Of a DNA stretch of 64,000 nt, positions 34,783 through 44,091 are shown one piece after another. A program made the position numbers and the translations under genes. The DNA comes from Namhaeicola litoreus. GTDB taxonomy: Bacteria > Bacteroidota > Bacteroidia > Flavobacteriales > Flavobacteriaceae. Every line of letters starts with the position of its first letter. Position 1 is the first letter of the stretch. The notes under the pieces were generated by a model. The model made no database searches and was not told the DNA's origin. It saw nothing but the letters and a program-made list of their open reading frames with translations. The stretch lies in the NCBI RefSeq assembly GCF_042679565.1, contig NZ_JBHTMY010000003.1, forward strand, positions 1,240,001 through 1,304,000. Direction: 5' to 3'.

Positions 34783-36612
34783 ATGTTAGAACTATCAGGT
34801 ATAATTATTTTAGGAATTTTAGCGCAATGGGCGGCCTGGAAATTAGAAATTCCTGCAATCTTACCTCTTATTTTAATTGGTCTTTTAGTAGGTCCGTTTT
34901 CAACCTACCTTTCAGAAGATGGCAACAAATGGATAGAACCCGTTTGGGATGGTACACATGGATTATTCCCGGGTGAGCGTTTATTCAACTTTGTTTCTTT
35001 AGCCATCAGTTTAATTTTATTTGAAGGTGGGCTCACCCTAAAAAAAGAAGAGTTAAAAAACGTTGGTAGTGTAATTTATAGACTCATTACGCTTGGAACT
35101 TTTGTTACTTTAATAACAGCTGGAATTGCTGCGCACTATGTCATTGGTTTAAACTGGTCTATCTCATTTTTATTTTCAAGTCTGATTGTTGTTACCGGAC
35201 CAACAGTAATTGCACCTATTTTAAGAAACTTACCTATTAAGAAAGATATTTCCACCATATTGAAATGGGAAGGAATACTAATTGATCCTATTGGAGCTTT
35301 AATCGCGGTATTGGTCTTTGAGTTTATTACCGTTGGCAGTCAAATGGGAAGTAGCTATACAAAAGAGGCACTTATAGAATTTATAAAAATTATTGTTACC
35401 GGTTTTTCTGTAGGATTTACGTCGGCATATGCTTTTACACTTGCCTTAAAAAATAAATTAATTCCCCACTACCTCTTAAATGCAGTTGTTCTAGCGCTGG
35501 TTTTAGGCGTATTTGTTTTATCTGATTTATTTGCCCATGAAAGTGGCTTGTTGAGCGTAGTAATTATGGGAATGGTGCTCGGAAACATGAAACTTGATGC
35601 CTTAAAAGACATATTTTATTTTAAAGAGACGATTAGTATCTTGTTAATATCGATACTTTTTATTTTACTTTCGGCAAATATAGATATATCAGATCTCGAG
35701 TTGATCTTCAATTGGAAAACATTGATCCTTTTTTCTATAGTAGTATTGATTATTAGGCCTTTAGGAGTCTTTTTAAGCTCAACCAATAGTACACTTCAAA
35801 AGAACGAAAAAATCTTTATCAGTTGGGTTGGACCAAGAGGAATTGTAGCCGCCGGTATTGCATCCCTTTTCGGTATCAAATTAACAATGCAAGGATATGA
35901 TGATGCGAACTACATTACTCCGCTTGTTTTTATGGTCGTGTTAGGAACAGTGCTACTCAATGCCACAACCGCAAGAATGGTGGCCAAAGTTACGGGTGTT
36001 TTATTGACAAAGTCAGAAGGTATTTTAATCGTAGGTGCCTCAGAACCTGCAAGATTAATCGCTTCATATTTGATTCAAAACGACAGAAGAGTTGTTTTAA
36101 TAGACTCTAACCCAAAGCATATTCAAGTGGCAAAGGATATGCATTTAGAAGCCATAGAATGTGATATTTTCGCAGATGATCTGTTAGAAGATATCGAACT
36201 TAACGATATTGGTTATCTCCTTGCCTTAACAGGAAGTACCACCATTAACAATTTTGCTATGGCAAAATTCAGTCCATATTTTGGAGAAGAAGGCGCATTT
36301 AAATTACTGAGCGCCAAAGAAATGCAAAACATAGACAGTATAGATCCAAGCACTATTTTTTCTTACGACAATGATTTTATCAATTTGAGTGAAGTGGTAC
36401 GCGATTTTCCAAATTACAGTGAAGTAGAAATAAGTAAAAAAGCAGAATTTAAAAAATTAATTAAAGCGGCGAACAATCAAAAAGATACCATTCCATTGTT
36501 TTTGAGAGATAACCTTGGTGAAATTCATATTCTAGGAGCAAAACCTGAAGAAATGAAAGTTGAAGCAGGAAATAGGCTGATGTATTTGGGAAGAAAAATT
36601 ACATCAGAATAA
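34783..36612 (+). CDS. CPA1-family sodium/proton antiporter with RCK (TrkA-N) domain
   Basis: 609 residues. About 12 membrane helices span residues 1-400, with LFEGGLTLKKEEL, TGPTVIAPILR and EGILIDPIGALIAV (the paired Asp region of CPA antiporters) and WVGPRGIVAAGIASLFG. A cytoplasmic nucleotide-binding RCK_N domain (about 405-530, GASEPARLIASYLIQNDRRV, then DSNP at the end of strand 2) follows, with a C-terminal TrkA-C-like part. It exchanges Na+ or K+ for H+, probably gated by a nucleotide. It ends immediately before the convergent cutC with no gap for a long terminator. Confidence 0.88.
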   Translation: MLELSGIIILGILAQWAAWKLEIPAILPLILIGLLVGPFSTYLSEDGNKWIEPVWDGTHGLFPGERLFNFVSLAISLILFEGGLTLKKEELKNVGSVIYRLITLGTFVTLITAGIAAHYVIGLNWSISFLFSSLIVVTGPTVIAPILRNLPIKKDISTILKWEGILIDPIGALIAVLVFEFITVGSQMGSSYTKEALIEFIKIIVTGFSVGFTSAYAFTLALKNKLIPHYLLNAVVLALVLGVFVLSDLFAHESGLLSVVIMGMVLGNMKLDALKDIFYFKETISILLISILFILLSANIDISDLELIFNWKTLILFSIVVLIIRPLGVFLSSTNSTLQKNEKIFISWVGPRGIVAAGIASLFGIKLTMQGYDDANYITPLVFMVVLGTVLLNATTARMVAKVTGVLLTKSEGILIVGASEPARLIASYLIQNDRRVVLIDSNPKHIQVAKDMHLEAIECDIFADDLLEDIELNDIGYLLALTGSTTINNFAMAKFSPYFGEEGAFKLLSAKEMQNIDSIDPSTIFSYDNDFINLSEVVRDFPNYSEVEISKKAEFKKLIKAANNQKDTIPLFLRDNLGEIHILGAKPEEMKVEAGNRLMYLGRKITSE

Positions 36613-37302
36613 CTAGAATAAGGATGTAATCTTACTAATTTTATTTTCATTTGGGATATACGTCGGTCCGAAGCCAGGAAAATTATATTCTAACTCTTTA
36701 TGCGAAGTAAAATGTAAATTTTTAATTCCGACGGAAGCAATTTTTTTTGCATTTACATGATTTACACCTCCTCCAGCCATTATTTCGATTTGACATCCAT
36801 AATGCTCGACCAAATAGGCCAAATTCTCCAAACCTAAAAAGACATTTTCCTTTAAACCAGAAGTGAGAACTCTATCAAATCCCATTTCAATAATTTTTTC
36901 GATCGCTATTTTCATGTTGGATACTACATCAAATGCCCGGTGAAATGTAACTTGTAAATTATGTGTTTTTGCTAATTCCAATAAAGTCTTGTTTAAAAAA
37001 GAAACTTCATTGTTTTCATCTAAAACACCAAACACTACTCCTTGAGCTCCAATATTCGCTGCAGTAATGATATCCGTTTGTATGATCTCCACTTCTTCTT
37101 TTGAATAAAAAAAACCACCCGCTCTAGGCCTAATTAAAACATGAACTTCAACTTTTCCAAATTCGACACATTGTTTGATACAACCTATACTCGGTGTAAG
37201 ACCGCCAAGTGATATTCCTGAACAAAGTTCTATTCTTTTCGCCTTAAATTTTGCCGCTAGCTCAGCCCCTAACAGGTTTTCTGTACAAACCTCGAATATC
37301 AT
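36613..37302 (-). CDS. cutC: CutC family copper homeostasis protein
   Basis: A 229-residue TIM-barrel protein with family motifs EVCTENLLGAELAAKFKAKRIELCSG (first strand), GGLTPSIG, VLIRPRAGGFFYS, GVVFGVLDENNEV, TFHRAFDV and IMAGGGVN. CutC was named for copper sensitivity in E. coli, but its biochemical activity remains uncertain. It overlaps the end of the glycosylasparaginase gene by 4 bp (ATGA), so it is translated from the same message. A role beyond copper binding, perhaps in sugar or amide metabolism, is possible given that pairing, but this is inference. Confidence 0.88.
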   Translation of the reverse strand: MIFEVCTENLLGAELAAKFKAKRIELCSGISLGGLTPSIGCIKQCVEFGKVEVHVLIRPRAGGFFYSKEEVEIIQTDIITAANIGAQGVVFGVLDENNEVSFLNKTLLELAKTHNLQVTFHRAFDVVSNMKIAIEKIIEMGFDRVLTSGLKENVFLGLENLAYLVEHYGCQIEIMAGGGVNHVNAKKIASVGIKNLHFTSHKELEYNFPGFGPTYIPNENKISKITSLF

Positions 37303-38297
37303 TCTACCAATTTTTTTACATATTTGGCATTTTTCAAAATATCAATATCGCGAGAGGTTACAGCATAATTAAAGCCCTCATATACACTAAAGGCACCAAC
37401 TTCACCACTTTTATTGATTGCCAAAAATCCCACCTGCAGATTTTCTAAATTTTTATGCTTTTGAATGATTCTTTTAACGGCCTCTTCACACGCCTTCTGG
37501 GGAGAATGCCCCTGGCGCATTAGCTCAACTACTATAGAACTCCCAGCTATTCTGATAACGGCTTCACCCATTCCTGTTGCACAGGCAGCTCCAATTTCAT
37601 TATCAACAAACAATCCTGCGCCAATAATTGGCGAATCACCAACTCTTCCGTGCATTTTATATGCCATACCGCTGGTTGTACAAGCTCCTGCTAGGTTTCC
37701 ATTTCCATCGATGGCCAACATTCCAATTGTATCGTGGTTTTCAATATTTATGACTGATTTATATTTAGAACTCATTTTCCAAGCTTCCCATTCTTTCTTA
37801 GCGTTTTCTGTTAGAAGATTCACCTTTTTAAAACCACTTTCAAGCGCAAAATCTTGGGCTCCTTTTCCCACCAACATCACATGAGGGGTATTTTCCATTA
37901 CTTTTCTAGCCACAGAAATAGGGTTCTCTATATTTTCTAAAAATGCAACTGCACCACAATTGCTTTGATGGTCCATGATACAGGCATCTAGTGTGACTTT
38001 CCCATCTCTATCCGGTAATCCACCGAGACCAACACTTGTAATTAATGGATCAGACTCCGTTACTTTAACACCCTTTTCAACTGCATCAATCGCCATGCCG
38101 CCATTTGACAAAATTTTCCAAGCTGCCCGATTTGCCTCTATCCCATGTTCCCATGTAGAAACAACCATAGGTCCGGGTGCATTAAAATTTGTTTTTGGGA
38201 ATTTGAGGTTTTCTGTAGGATTTGCCAAAATTTTTCCAACAAATGCTGTAGCAGAACTGATTGCAGCAATACGAATAAAGTCTCTTCTTGATTTCAC
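37299..38297 (-). CDS. N4-(beta-N-acetylglucosaminyl)-L-asparaginase (Ntn hydrolase)
   Basis: 332 residues. An N-terminal twin-arginine signal (SRRDFIR, then a hydrophobic stretch to about residue 25) precedes an Ntn-hydrolase body. WEHGIEANRAAW, ACIMDHQSNCGAVAFLE and NHDTIGM contain the autocleavage site and nucleophilic Thr (residue 190). The beta-subunit part has GRVGDSPIIGAGLFVD and GAACATGMGEAVIR. It closely fits the periplasmic glycosylasparaginase of Elizabethkingia meningoseptica, which cleaves GlcNAc-Asn. It could act on N-glycan debris taken from other organisms. Confidence 0.88.
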   Translation of the reverse strand: MKSRRDFIRIAAISSATAFVGKILANPTENLKFPKTNFNAPGPMVVSTWEHGIEANRAAWKILSNGGMAIDAVEKGVKVTESDPLITSVGLGGLPDRDGKVTLDACIMDHQSNCGAVAFLENIENPISVARKVMENTPHVMLVGKGAQDFALESGFKKVNLLTENAKKEWEAWKMSSKYKSVINIENHDTIGMLAIDGNGNLAGACTTSGMAYKMHGRVGDSPIIGAGLFVDNEIGAACATGMGEAVIRIAGSSIVVELMRQGHSPQKACEEAVKRIIQKHKNLENLQVGFLAINKSGEVGAFSVYEGFNYAVTSRDIDILKNAKYVKKLVE

Positions 38298-38339
38298 GAA
38301 ATTTCTTTTTCATGAAAATAAGAAAAAAATGTGAATAGC

Positions 38340-38855
38340 TTAGATCTTTTTCATTTGCTCTTTCACCATCTTGATTTGATCTTTGAGCATGCCGTGTTTG
38401 TCAAGTTTCTTGGCTTCGTTTAGCAAATTTACGGCTTCCCTTTTTCGTCTTTTGGTCATCGCAATTCCTGCCAATTGTAAGTTGACCATCGCTTTATCAT
38501 GGTCCATGTTTAAACCCAATTGTAAAGCCTTCTTGAAATGTTTTTCGGCCTGGGTCAAATTAGTTTGAGAAATCATAATTCCTTTTAAAAAATTATAATA
38601 TCCTTCTTGCTTCTTGATTAAAGCAGAAGATGGATTTTTAATTTTATCGAGCAACTTATTGCCTCCGACAAAATCTTGCTTTCTCAGTTTTAAAAATGCT
38701 AACAATAAAATTTCATTCTTGAAATATAAAAAAACAAACATCCCGGCCAATAAAACGATAAGAATACCATTCCATATGTGACCCTGTGCAAATTCATAAA
38801 TCGCCCATACTAAGGTTAATCCGGCTAAAACTAATTTTATATTTTTATTGAACAT
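38340..38855 (-). CDS. Membrane-anchored TPR-like protein
   Basis: 171 residues. Two closely spaced membrane helices (about 7-25 and 30-48) are followed by a cytoplasmic helical domain with TPR-like repeats: EGYYNFLKGIMISQTNLTQAEKHFKKAL, AMVNLQLAGIAMTKRRKREAVNLL. No enzymatic motif is seen. It is a plausible membrane scaffold of unknown partner. It is the first gene of the minus-strand group before the divergent tnaA-like gene, 43 bp upstream of the glycosylasparaginase ATG. Confidence 0.65.
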   Translation of the reverse strand: MFNKNIKLVLAGLTLVWAIYEFAQGHIWNGILIVLLAGMFVFLYFKNEILLLAFLKLRKQDFVGGNKLLDKIKNPSSALIKKQEGYYNFLKGIMISQTNLTQAEKHFKKALQLGLNMDHDKAMVNLQLAGIAMTKRRKREAVNLLNEAKKLDKHGMLKDQIKMVKEQMKKI

Positions 38856-39129
38856 TTTTAAGTTTTTTGTTGGAGTGCAAATTTACATTTTTTCAAGTTT
38901 TATGCATGTGATTTTATAGTTTTTATTCTTTAGGTTTTAGATAAGAATAAACAGTTAAATAATATTACCATTTTTTTTAATAATTTTATAGTACTTAGCA
39001 TTTCACAATGACACAATTTACAGAACGAAATACGCTTTTTAAAAATATCAAATGCCCAAATAAATAGTTGTTTGATTTAATTCAATATTTATCAGCATTT
39101 TTTTAATTTTCTTCAAAATCGTTCTAACT

Positions 39130-40506
39130 ATGGATTTACCTTATACTGAGCCCTACAAATATAAAATGGTTGAATCGATAAAACGGTCAACGATGGAACA
39201 GAGAAAGCGTTGGATTCAAAATGTTCATTATAATCTATTCAGCCTAACCTCTGATCAAGTTTTTATAGATCTTTTGACAGATTCCGGTACTGGCGCAATG
39301 AGCGATGCACAATGGTCTGCAATGTTTACAGGAGATGAAAGTTATGCAGGCTCAAGATCATTTCATGCATTGGAAAAAACAATTCAAAATCTTACCGGCT
39401 TCCAATATGTTTTACCCACTCATCAGGGTCGTGCAGCAGAGAATGTACTATTTTCAGTTTTGGTAAAAGAAGGGGATATTATTCCTGGTAATGCTCATTT
39501 TGACACCACCAAAGGACATATAGAATTTAGAAAAGCGAAAGCAATTGATTGTACTATTGACGAAGCCTACGATACAAGGCTTTATCATCCGTTTAAGGGC
39601 AATTTAGATCTAAAAAAACTGAAAATTATTTTTGACACAACACCAAAAGAAAAAATACCATTCGTAGTAGTCACGATTACATGTAATAGTCTTGGTGGTC
39701 AGCCCGTATCGATGCAAAATATTCGCGCCGTATCAAGTCTATGCAAAAAATATGGAATTCCTGTTCTTTTTGATGCGGCAAGATTTGCAGAAAATGCCTA
39801 TTTTATTAAAACACGTGAAGAGGAATTTAAAAACATAACCATCAAAGAAATTGCTAAGGAGTTCTTTTCATATGGGATGGGTATGACGATGAGTTCAAAA
39901 AAAGATGGCTTAGTAAATATGGGGGGCTTTATCGCTTTAAACGACCCAAAAATTTATAAAGAAGCATCTGTTTTCAATATTATGTTTGAGGGATATATTA
40001 CGTATGGTGGAATGAACGGTAGAGATATGGCAGCTCTCGCTGTAGGCCTGGATGAAGCAACCGAATTCGATTATCTCGAAAGCAGAATTAAACAAGTTGA
40101 GTTTTTGGGCCAAACTTTAGATGATTTTGGGGTACCCGTACAAAAACCTTTCGGCGGACATGCCATTTTTATTGATGCCAATAAATTTGTTCCAACTATC
40201 CCCATAGAGCAATATAGAGCGCAGGCCTTAGCCATAGAGTTATATATTGTTGGAGGTATAAGAGGGGTAGAAATAGGAACCGTTTTGGCGGATAGAGATC
40301 CTTTTACGCGTAAAAACAGGTATCCTGAATTAGAACTTGTCAGATTGGCAATACCCAGAAGGACCTATTCTCAAAATCACATGTTGTATGTAGCGACAGT
40401 TTTAAAAAATATTTATGACTCGAGAAAGGAAGCAAAATCGGGTTATACCATCATTGAGGAAGCACCCATTATGAGACATTTTACAGCAAAATTTAAAAAA
40501 ATATGA
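39130..40506 (+). CDS. tnaA: Tryptophanase (PLP-dependent beta-eliminating lyase)
   Basis: A 458-residue enzyme of the tryptophanase/tyrosine phenol-lyase family. It has FIDLLTDSGTGAMSD, PTHQGRAAEN, FDAARFAENAYFIK and MSSKKDGLVNMGG with the PLP Lys. Residues that separate the two activities point to tryptophanase: GVEIG where tyrosine phenol-lyase has an Arg-containing SMERG, and MRHFTAKF where the lyase has Phe in place of His. It would cleave tryptophan to indole, pyruvate and ammonia. There is no upstream tnaC-like leader with the required Trp, and no tnaB permease next to it. The 270-bp upstream region is AT-rich with no convincing promoter. Confidence 0.82.
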   Translation: MDLPYTEPYKYKMVESIKRSTMEQRKRWIQNVHYNLFSLTSDQVFIDLLTDSGTGAMSDAQWSAMFTGDESYAGSRSFHALEKTIQNLTGFQYVLPTHQGRAAENVLFSVLVKEGDIIPGNAHFDTTKGHIEFRKAKAIDCTIDEAYDTRLYHPFKGNLDLKKLKIIFDTTPKEKIPFVVVTITCNSLGGQPVSMQNIRAVSSLCKKYGIPVLFDAARFAENAYFIKTREEEFKNITIKEIAKEFFSYGMGMTMSSKKDGLVNMGGFIALNDPKIYKEASVFNIMFEGYITYGGMNGRDMAALAVGLDEATEFDYLESRIKQVEFLGQTLDDFGVPVQKPFGGHAIFIDANKFVPTIPIEQYRAQALAIELYIVGGIRGVEIGTVLADRDPFTRKNRYPELELVRLAIPRRTYSQNHMLYVATVLKNIYDSRKEAKSGYTIIEEAPIMRHFTAKFKKI

Positions 40507-40564
40507 TCCATCTTGGAAAAGAATTATTTGTATATTTATCGTCTTAATCAAAAACTTAAACCTT

Positions 40565-40939
40565 ATGAAAAAAACTAAATTACCCTTTACCGCCTTTTTC
40601 TTATTCCTAGTTACGTTTGGTGTTGCAGCTCAATCAGGAGTAAGTAAAGATGAACTTTTAAGAGGATTAAATGGCTTTAATGAAATTGGTCTTTCCGATA
40701 TCAAGTCAACCGAATTACAAAACTACAATGAGAATTATGCCAACAAATTGTATGATGTGATTGATAGTGATCGATCAGAAAAAGACAAAATTGATGGAAT
40801 TAAGACCATTAGTCAAGGAGCTGCAAAAGATCTAGAAGATATTTTAGGACTAGACAATTTTAAGAAATACAAAAAAACACTTAAGAAAAACCTAAAACCA
40901 CTCAAAAGAAAATCAAAATTGTTGAAATATATAATTTAA
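40565..40939 (+). CDS. Small secreted hypothetical protein
   Basis: 124 residues with a Sec signal peptide (MKKTKLPFTAFFLFLVTFGV, cleavage near AAQ at residues 21-23). The remainder is helical and Lys/Asp-rich, ending in a strongly basic stretch (KKYKKTLKKNLKPLKRKSK). I recognise no family. It lies 58 bp after the tryptophanase gene and is followed by a strong terminator. TATATTTA at 40531-40538 could be a weak -7 box, so it may be transcribed separately. The basic C-terminus could bind lipopolysaccharide or another polyanion in the periplasm; that is speculation. Confidence 0.6.
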   Translation: MKKTKLPFTAFFLFLVTFGVAAQSGVSKDELLRGLNGFNEIGLSDIKSTELQNYNENYANKLYDVIDSDRSEKDKIDGIKTISQGAAKDLEDILGLDNFKKYKKTLKKNLKPLKRKSKLLKYII

Positions 40940-40943
40940 CTTA

Positions 40944-40972
40944 AAATCTCTGCTTTTAGCAGAGATTTTTTT
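40944..40972. terminator. Bidirectional rho-independent terminator
   Basis: Stem AAATCTCTGCT / AGCAGAGATTT with a 3-nt loop, followed by T7 on the plus strand. It sits between the convergent secreted-protein gene and divIC. Confidence 0.85.
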
Positions 40973-41288
40973 ATTCTTTAACTGTGTCAAATTCAATTAA
41001 ATAAATATCCTCATTTTCCTTTTTCATTTTGTAATGTTCTCTACCAAACTTTTCGAGCGAATCCTCATTTTTAAGATTAGAAATAAGTTGCTCATCTGAT
41101 TCAATTTCCTTCTGGTAGTAGTCGATAGAACTTTCTAAATCATTCAATTCTTTATTTAATTCTCTTTGATTTACATAAGAATTCTCATCAAAAAAAATCA
41201 TCCAAACAACAAACGGCAAAAGCACTAAAAAATATTTATTGCTTATCACTTTAAAAGTCCTATTCTTTTTTAAATCATTTAGCTTCAT
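40971..41288 (-). CDS. FtsB/DivIC-type septum formation initiator
   Basis: 105 residues: a short cytoplasmic start, one membrane helix (about 19-35), then a periplasmic coiled coil (about 38-80, NQRELNKELNDLESSIDYYQ) and the conserved SLEKFGREHYKMKKENEDIY motif of FtsB/DivIC near the end. It would bind FtsL and FtsQ at the division site. It overlaps the end of udk by 14 bp, implying coupled translation, and ends at the bidirectional terminator. Confidence 0.85.
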   Translation of the reverse strand: MKLNDLKKNRTFKVISNKYFLVLLPFVVWMIFFDENSYVNQRELNKELNDLESSIDYYQKEIESDEQLISNLKNEDSLEKFGREHYKMKKENEDIYLIEFDTVKE

Positions 41289-41895
41289 TCTTCAGGGCTT
41301 CTTGTATCACTGTTTTTACAATATTTATTGCCACGGAGTTGTAATCATCGTGAGGTATAATAATATCGGCATAACTCTTGGATGGCTCGATAAATTGATC
41401 ATGCATGGGTTTAAGCGTTTCCTGATATCTGCTTATTACTTCATCGAAATCCCTTCCTCTTTCACGAATATCACGTCTCAATCTTCTAATTAATCGCTCA
41501 TCAGAATCTGCATAAACAAATAGTTTGATATCCATTAATTTTCTCAATTCTCTGTTTGTAAAAACCAAAATTCCTTCAACAATAATTACCTTTTCGGGTG
41601 AAGTTAAAACAGTTTCTGTGGATCTATTATGATTTTTGAAAGAATAAACGGGTTTGTTAATAGATTTTCCATCTTTTAACTTTTTTACATGTTTGATCAA
41701 AAGATCAAAATCGATGGCTGAAGGATGATCGAAATTTATTTTACATCTTTCGTCATAAGACAAATGACTCGTCTCATTGTAATAATCATCCTGAGAAATA
41801 AGAGTAACTCTATTAGGATTTAAGGCCTCAACTATTTGATTAACCACTGTAGTTTTGCCACTTCCCGTTCCTCCCGCAATTCCAATTAACAGCAT
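41275..41895 (-). CDS. udk: Uridine kinase
   Basis: 206 residues from the ATG at 41895, which puts the P-loop GIAGGTGSGKTTV at residues 4-16; the upstream in-frame ATG at 41922 is unneeded. SQDDYYNET, INFDHPSAIDFDLLIKHV, VIIVEGILVF and RRLRRDIRERGRDFDEVISRY match uridine kinases of the PRK/UK family. It phosphorylates uridine and cytidine with ATP or GTP in pyrimidine salvage. The divIC-like gene overlaps its 3' end. Confidence 0.93.
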   Translation of the reverse strand: MLLIGIAGGTGSGKTTVVNQIVEALNPNRVTLISQDDYYNETSHLSYDERCKINFDHPSAIDFDLLIKHVKKLKDGKSINKPVYSFKNHNRSTETVLTSPEKVIIVEGILVFTNRELRKLMDIKLFVYADSDERLIRRLRRDIRERGRDFDEVISRYQETLKPMHDQFIEPSKSYADIIIPHDDYNSVAINIVKTVIQEALKNEAK

Positions 41896-42128
41896 AATAA
41901 AAGTGCTTAAAATAAGCTGCAATTAACAACATTAAATCAAATTTAAGAAATAGAATTTGAATTGGTGCTATATTGTCCAAATGTCTTCTTTGAAGTTGAT
42001 AATTTTTTTCTCAATGTTTAAATTGATTGCCCAATTATACTAAATGGGTTATGATTAGGTTCTTAAAATTAAGTCCAGACCTCAATTTCGTTTATAAAGT
42101 TATATATTTGGATTTTTTATGATTCAAA

Positions 42129-42425
42129 ATGACCGATAAAGTAATATCCTTAGTCTTTTCTATAATTTTTATGGCATTTATTGCCAGTCCAACAATTTGT
42201 ACTTTATTTTGTGATACAGTAGATGTATCTTTTGTTTACTCGCTCAATGAAGAAGAAGAAAAATTGAGTAAGGAATGTTCTAATATAAAGATCGTTATGC
42301 AAAACCATGATTATTTTTGGGAACGTTTAGATGAGGTCAACCCAAAATTTTATTTCAGATTTAATTCCTGGTTATATACCAATCCACTTCGAACCATTTT
42401 TTCTCCACCACCTGAATTAATATGA
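42129..42425 (+). CDS. Small hypothetical membrane or exported protein
   Basis: 98 residues. An N-terminal hydrophobic segment (about 6-24, VISLVFSIIFMAFIASPTI) may be a signal peptide or anchor. An acidic stretch (SLNEEEEKLSKE) follows, and the end is Pro-rich (TIFSPPPELI). TATATTTG at 42103-42110 is a good -7 box 18 bp before the ATG. I recall similar short proteins with an EEEE stretch and a PPPE end heading flavobacterial membrane-transport operons, but cannot name the family. The SulP gene follows 68 bp downstream on the same strand. Confidence 0.6.
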   Translation: MTDKVISLVFSIIFMAFIASPTICTLFCDTVDVSFVYSLNEEEEKLSKECSNIKIVMQNHDYFWERLDEVNPKFYFRFNSWLYTNPLRTIFSPPPELI

Positions 42426-42493
42426 TTCAAGAAATGCATTATGCGTCTATTTTTTTCTAACAAAGGTTTTAAAAATCTTTAAAATTTAATAAC

Positions 42494-44086
42494 ATGTTTA
42501 AATATATTAAAAATGACTTGCCATCGAGTATTGTCGTGTTTTTTGTTGCCTTACCACTATGCTTAGGTATAGCATTGGCCAGTGGAGCCCCTTTATTTTC
42601 AGGATTAATAGCAGGTATTGTTGGGGGTATTGTTGTGGGTAGCCTAAGTGGATCAAAAGTTGGAGTCAGTGGACCTGCAGCTGGTTTGGCCGCCATAGTC
42701 TTAACGGCTATCTTAGACCTTGGTAATTTTCAAAACTTTTTAGTGGCTGTAGTATTGGCCGGTATCATTCAAATTATCTTCGGGGTACTGAAAGCTGGAG
42801 TTATTGGTTACTATTTTCCTTCTTCGGTTATTAAAGGAATGCTAACAGGAATTGGAATTATCATTATTTTAAAACAAATTCCTCATTTTTTCGGGTATGA
42901 CAAAGAACCAGAGGGTTCTGAAAGTTTTATTGAATCTTCAGGAGAAAACACTTTTTCAGTCATATTACATCTGGAAAATAATATTGTATTAGGTTCCTTT
43001 ATCGTAGGGGTTTTGGGATTAGCAATTATTTTGATTTGGGATCTAGTTTTGGCAGAAAAAGCCAAAATTTTCAAAATAATTCAAGGACCACTGGTCGCGG
43101 TTGTCGTTGGAATTCTATTTTATGAGTTAACCAAAACAAATAGTAATCTGAGTATTGAATCATCTCATCTCGTAAGTGTTCCCATACCCCAGGACGCAGC
43201 ATCCTTTTTTAATCAATTTAGTTTTCCCAATTTTGCGGCAATAAATCAAACCCAAATTTGGATTGTAGCTTTTACAATTGCCTTGGTGGCCAGTTTAGAA
43301 ACATTGCTTAGTGTTGAAGCTACAGACAAATTAGATCCCAATAAAAATGTTACCCCAACAAACCGGGAGCTATTGGCTCAGGGTGCTGGAAATATTTTGT
43401 CTGGATTGATAGGTGGACTTCCAATAACTCAAGTAATTGTTCGTAGCTCTGCCAATATTCAATCAGGTGGTAAAACCAAATTATCTACCATATTTCATGG
43501 ATTCTTGTTGTTGATATCAATTATTTTGATCCCAAAATTACTCAACAAAATACCACTGTCAGTTTTGGCGGCAATCCTTTTGGTGGTTGGATACAAACTA
43601 GCAAAACCAAAATTATTTAAAGAGATGTATGCCAAAGGTTGGAAACAGTCCGTTCCCTATATCGTTACTGTTATCGGAATTGTATTTACAGATCTCCTTG
43701 TAGGAATTAGTCTGGGCCTTTTAGTTGGAATTGTAGTTATCCTTTTAAAAAGTTATCAAAACTCTCATTTTCTCCACATTGAGGATAAAAGTAATGGTAA
43801 GCATAAAATAAAAATGACATTGGCAGAGGAAGTGACCTTTTTTAATAAGGGAGCCATTCTAAAGGAGCTTGAGAGTTTACCCAATGATACATTTCTTGAA
43901 TTAAATTTATTGAACACAAAATATTTAGATAATGACGTTATAGAAATATTGGAAGATTTTTTATTTAAGGCAAAAGACAGGAACATCGACATTAAATTGG
44001 TCTCAAAACGTGGAGTTGTTGAAAATCCTCCAAGTTTTATTGATTTTTTTAAAGATCGACCGAAATCAAGTTTAAGTTTAAGTTAG
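42494..44086 (+). CDS. SulP-family inorganic anion transporter
   Basis: 530 residues. About 12-14 membrane helices span residues 1-425, with LPSSIVVFFVALPLCLGIALASG, VGVSGPAAGLAAIV, VASLETLLSVEATDKLDP, and GGLPITQVIVRSSANIQSGG, the SulP helix 8-10 core. A short STAS-like tail (about 430-525) ends it. Family members move sulfate, bicarbonate or other anions. Bacteroidetes genes of this form are often beside carbonic anhydrases and act as bicarbonate carriers, but none is seen here. It is followed after 5 bp by a universal stress protein and then a second SulP gene. Confidence 0.88.
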   Translation: MFKYIKNDLPSSIVVFFVALPLCLGIALASGAPLFSGLIAGIVGGIVVGSLSGSKVGVSGPAAGLAAIVLTAILDLGNFQNFLVAVVLAGIIQIIFGVLKAGVIGYYFPSSVIKGMLTGIGIIIILKQIPHFFGYDKEPEGSESFIESSGENTFSVILHLENNIVLGSFIVGVLGLAIILIWDLVLAEKAKIFKIIQGPLVAVVVGILFYELTKTNSNLSIESSHLVSVPIPQDAASFFNQFSFPNFAAINQTQIWIVAFTIALVASLETLLSVEATDKLDPNKNVTPTNRELLAQGAGNILSGLIGGLPITQVIVRSSANIQSGGKTKLSTIFHGFLLLISIILIPKLLNKIPLSVLAAILLVVGYKLAKPKLFKEMYAKGWKQSVPYIVTVIGIVFTDLLVGISLGLLVGIVVILLKSYQNSHFLHIEDKSNGKHKIKMTLAEEVTFFNKGAILKELESLPNDTFLELNLLNTKYLDNDVIEILEDFLFKAKDRNIDIKLVSKRGVVENPPSFIDFFKDRPKSSLSLS

Positions 44087-44091
44087 TAGAT

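Noticed and set aside
39008..39067. A 19-codon frame upstream of the tryptophanase gene as a tnaC-like leader peptide
   Set aside because: It contains no Trp and none of the other residues needed for tryptophan-induced ribosome stalling; it looks like a chance frame.
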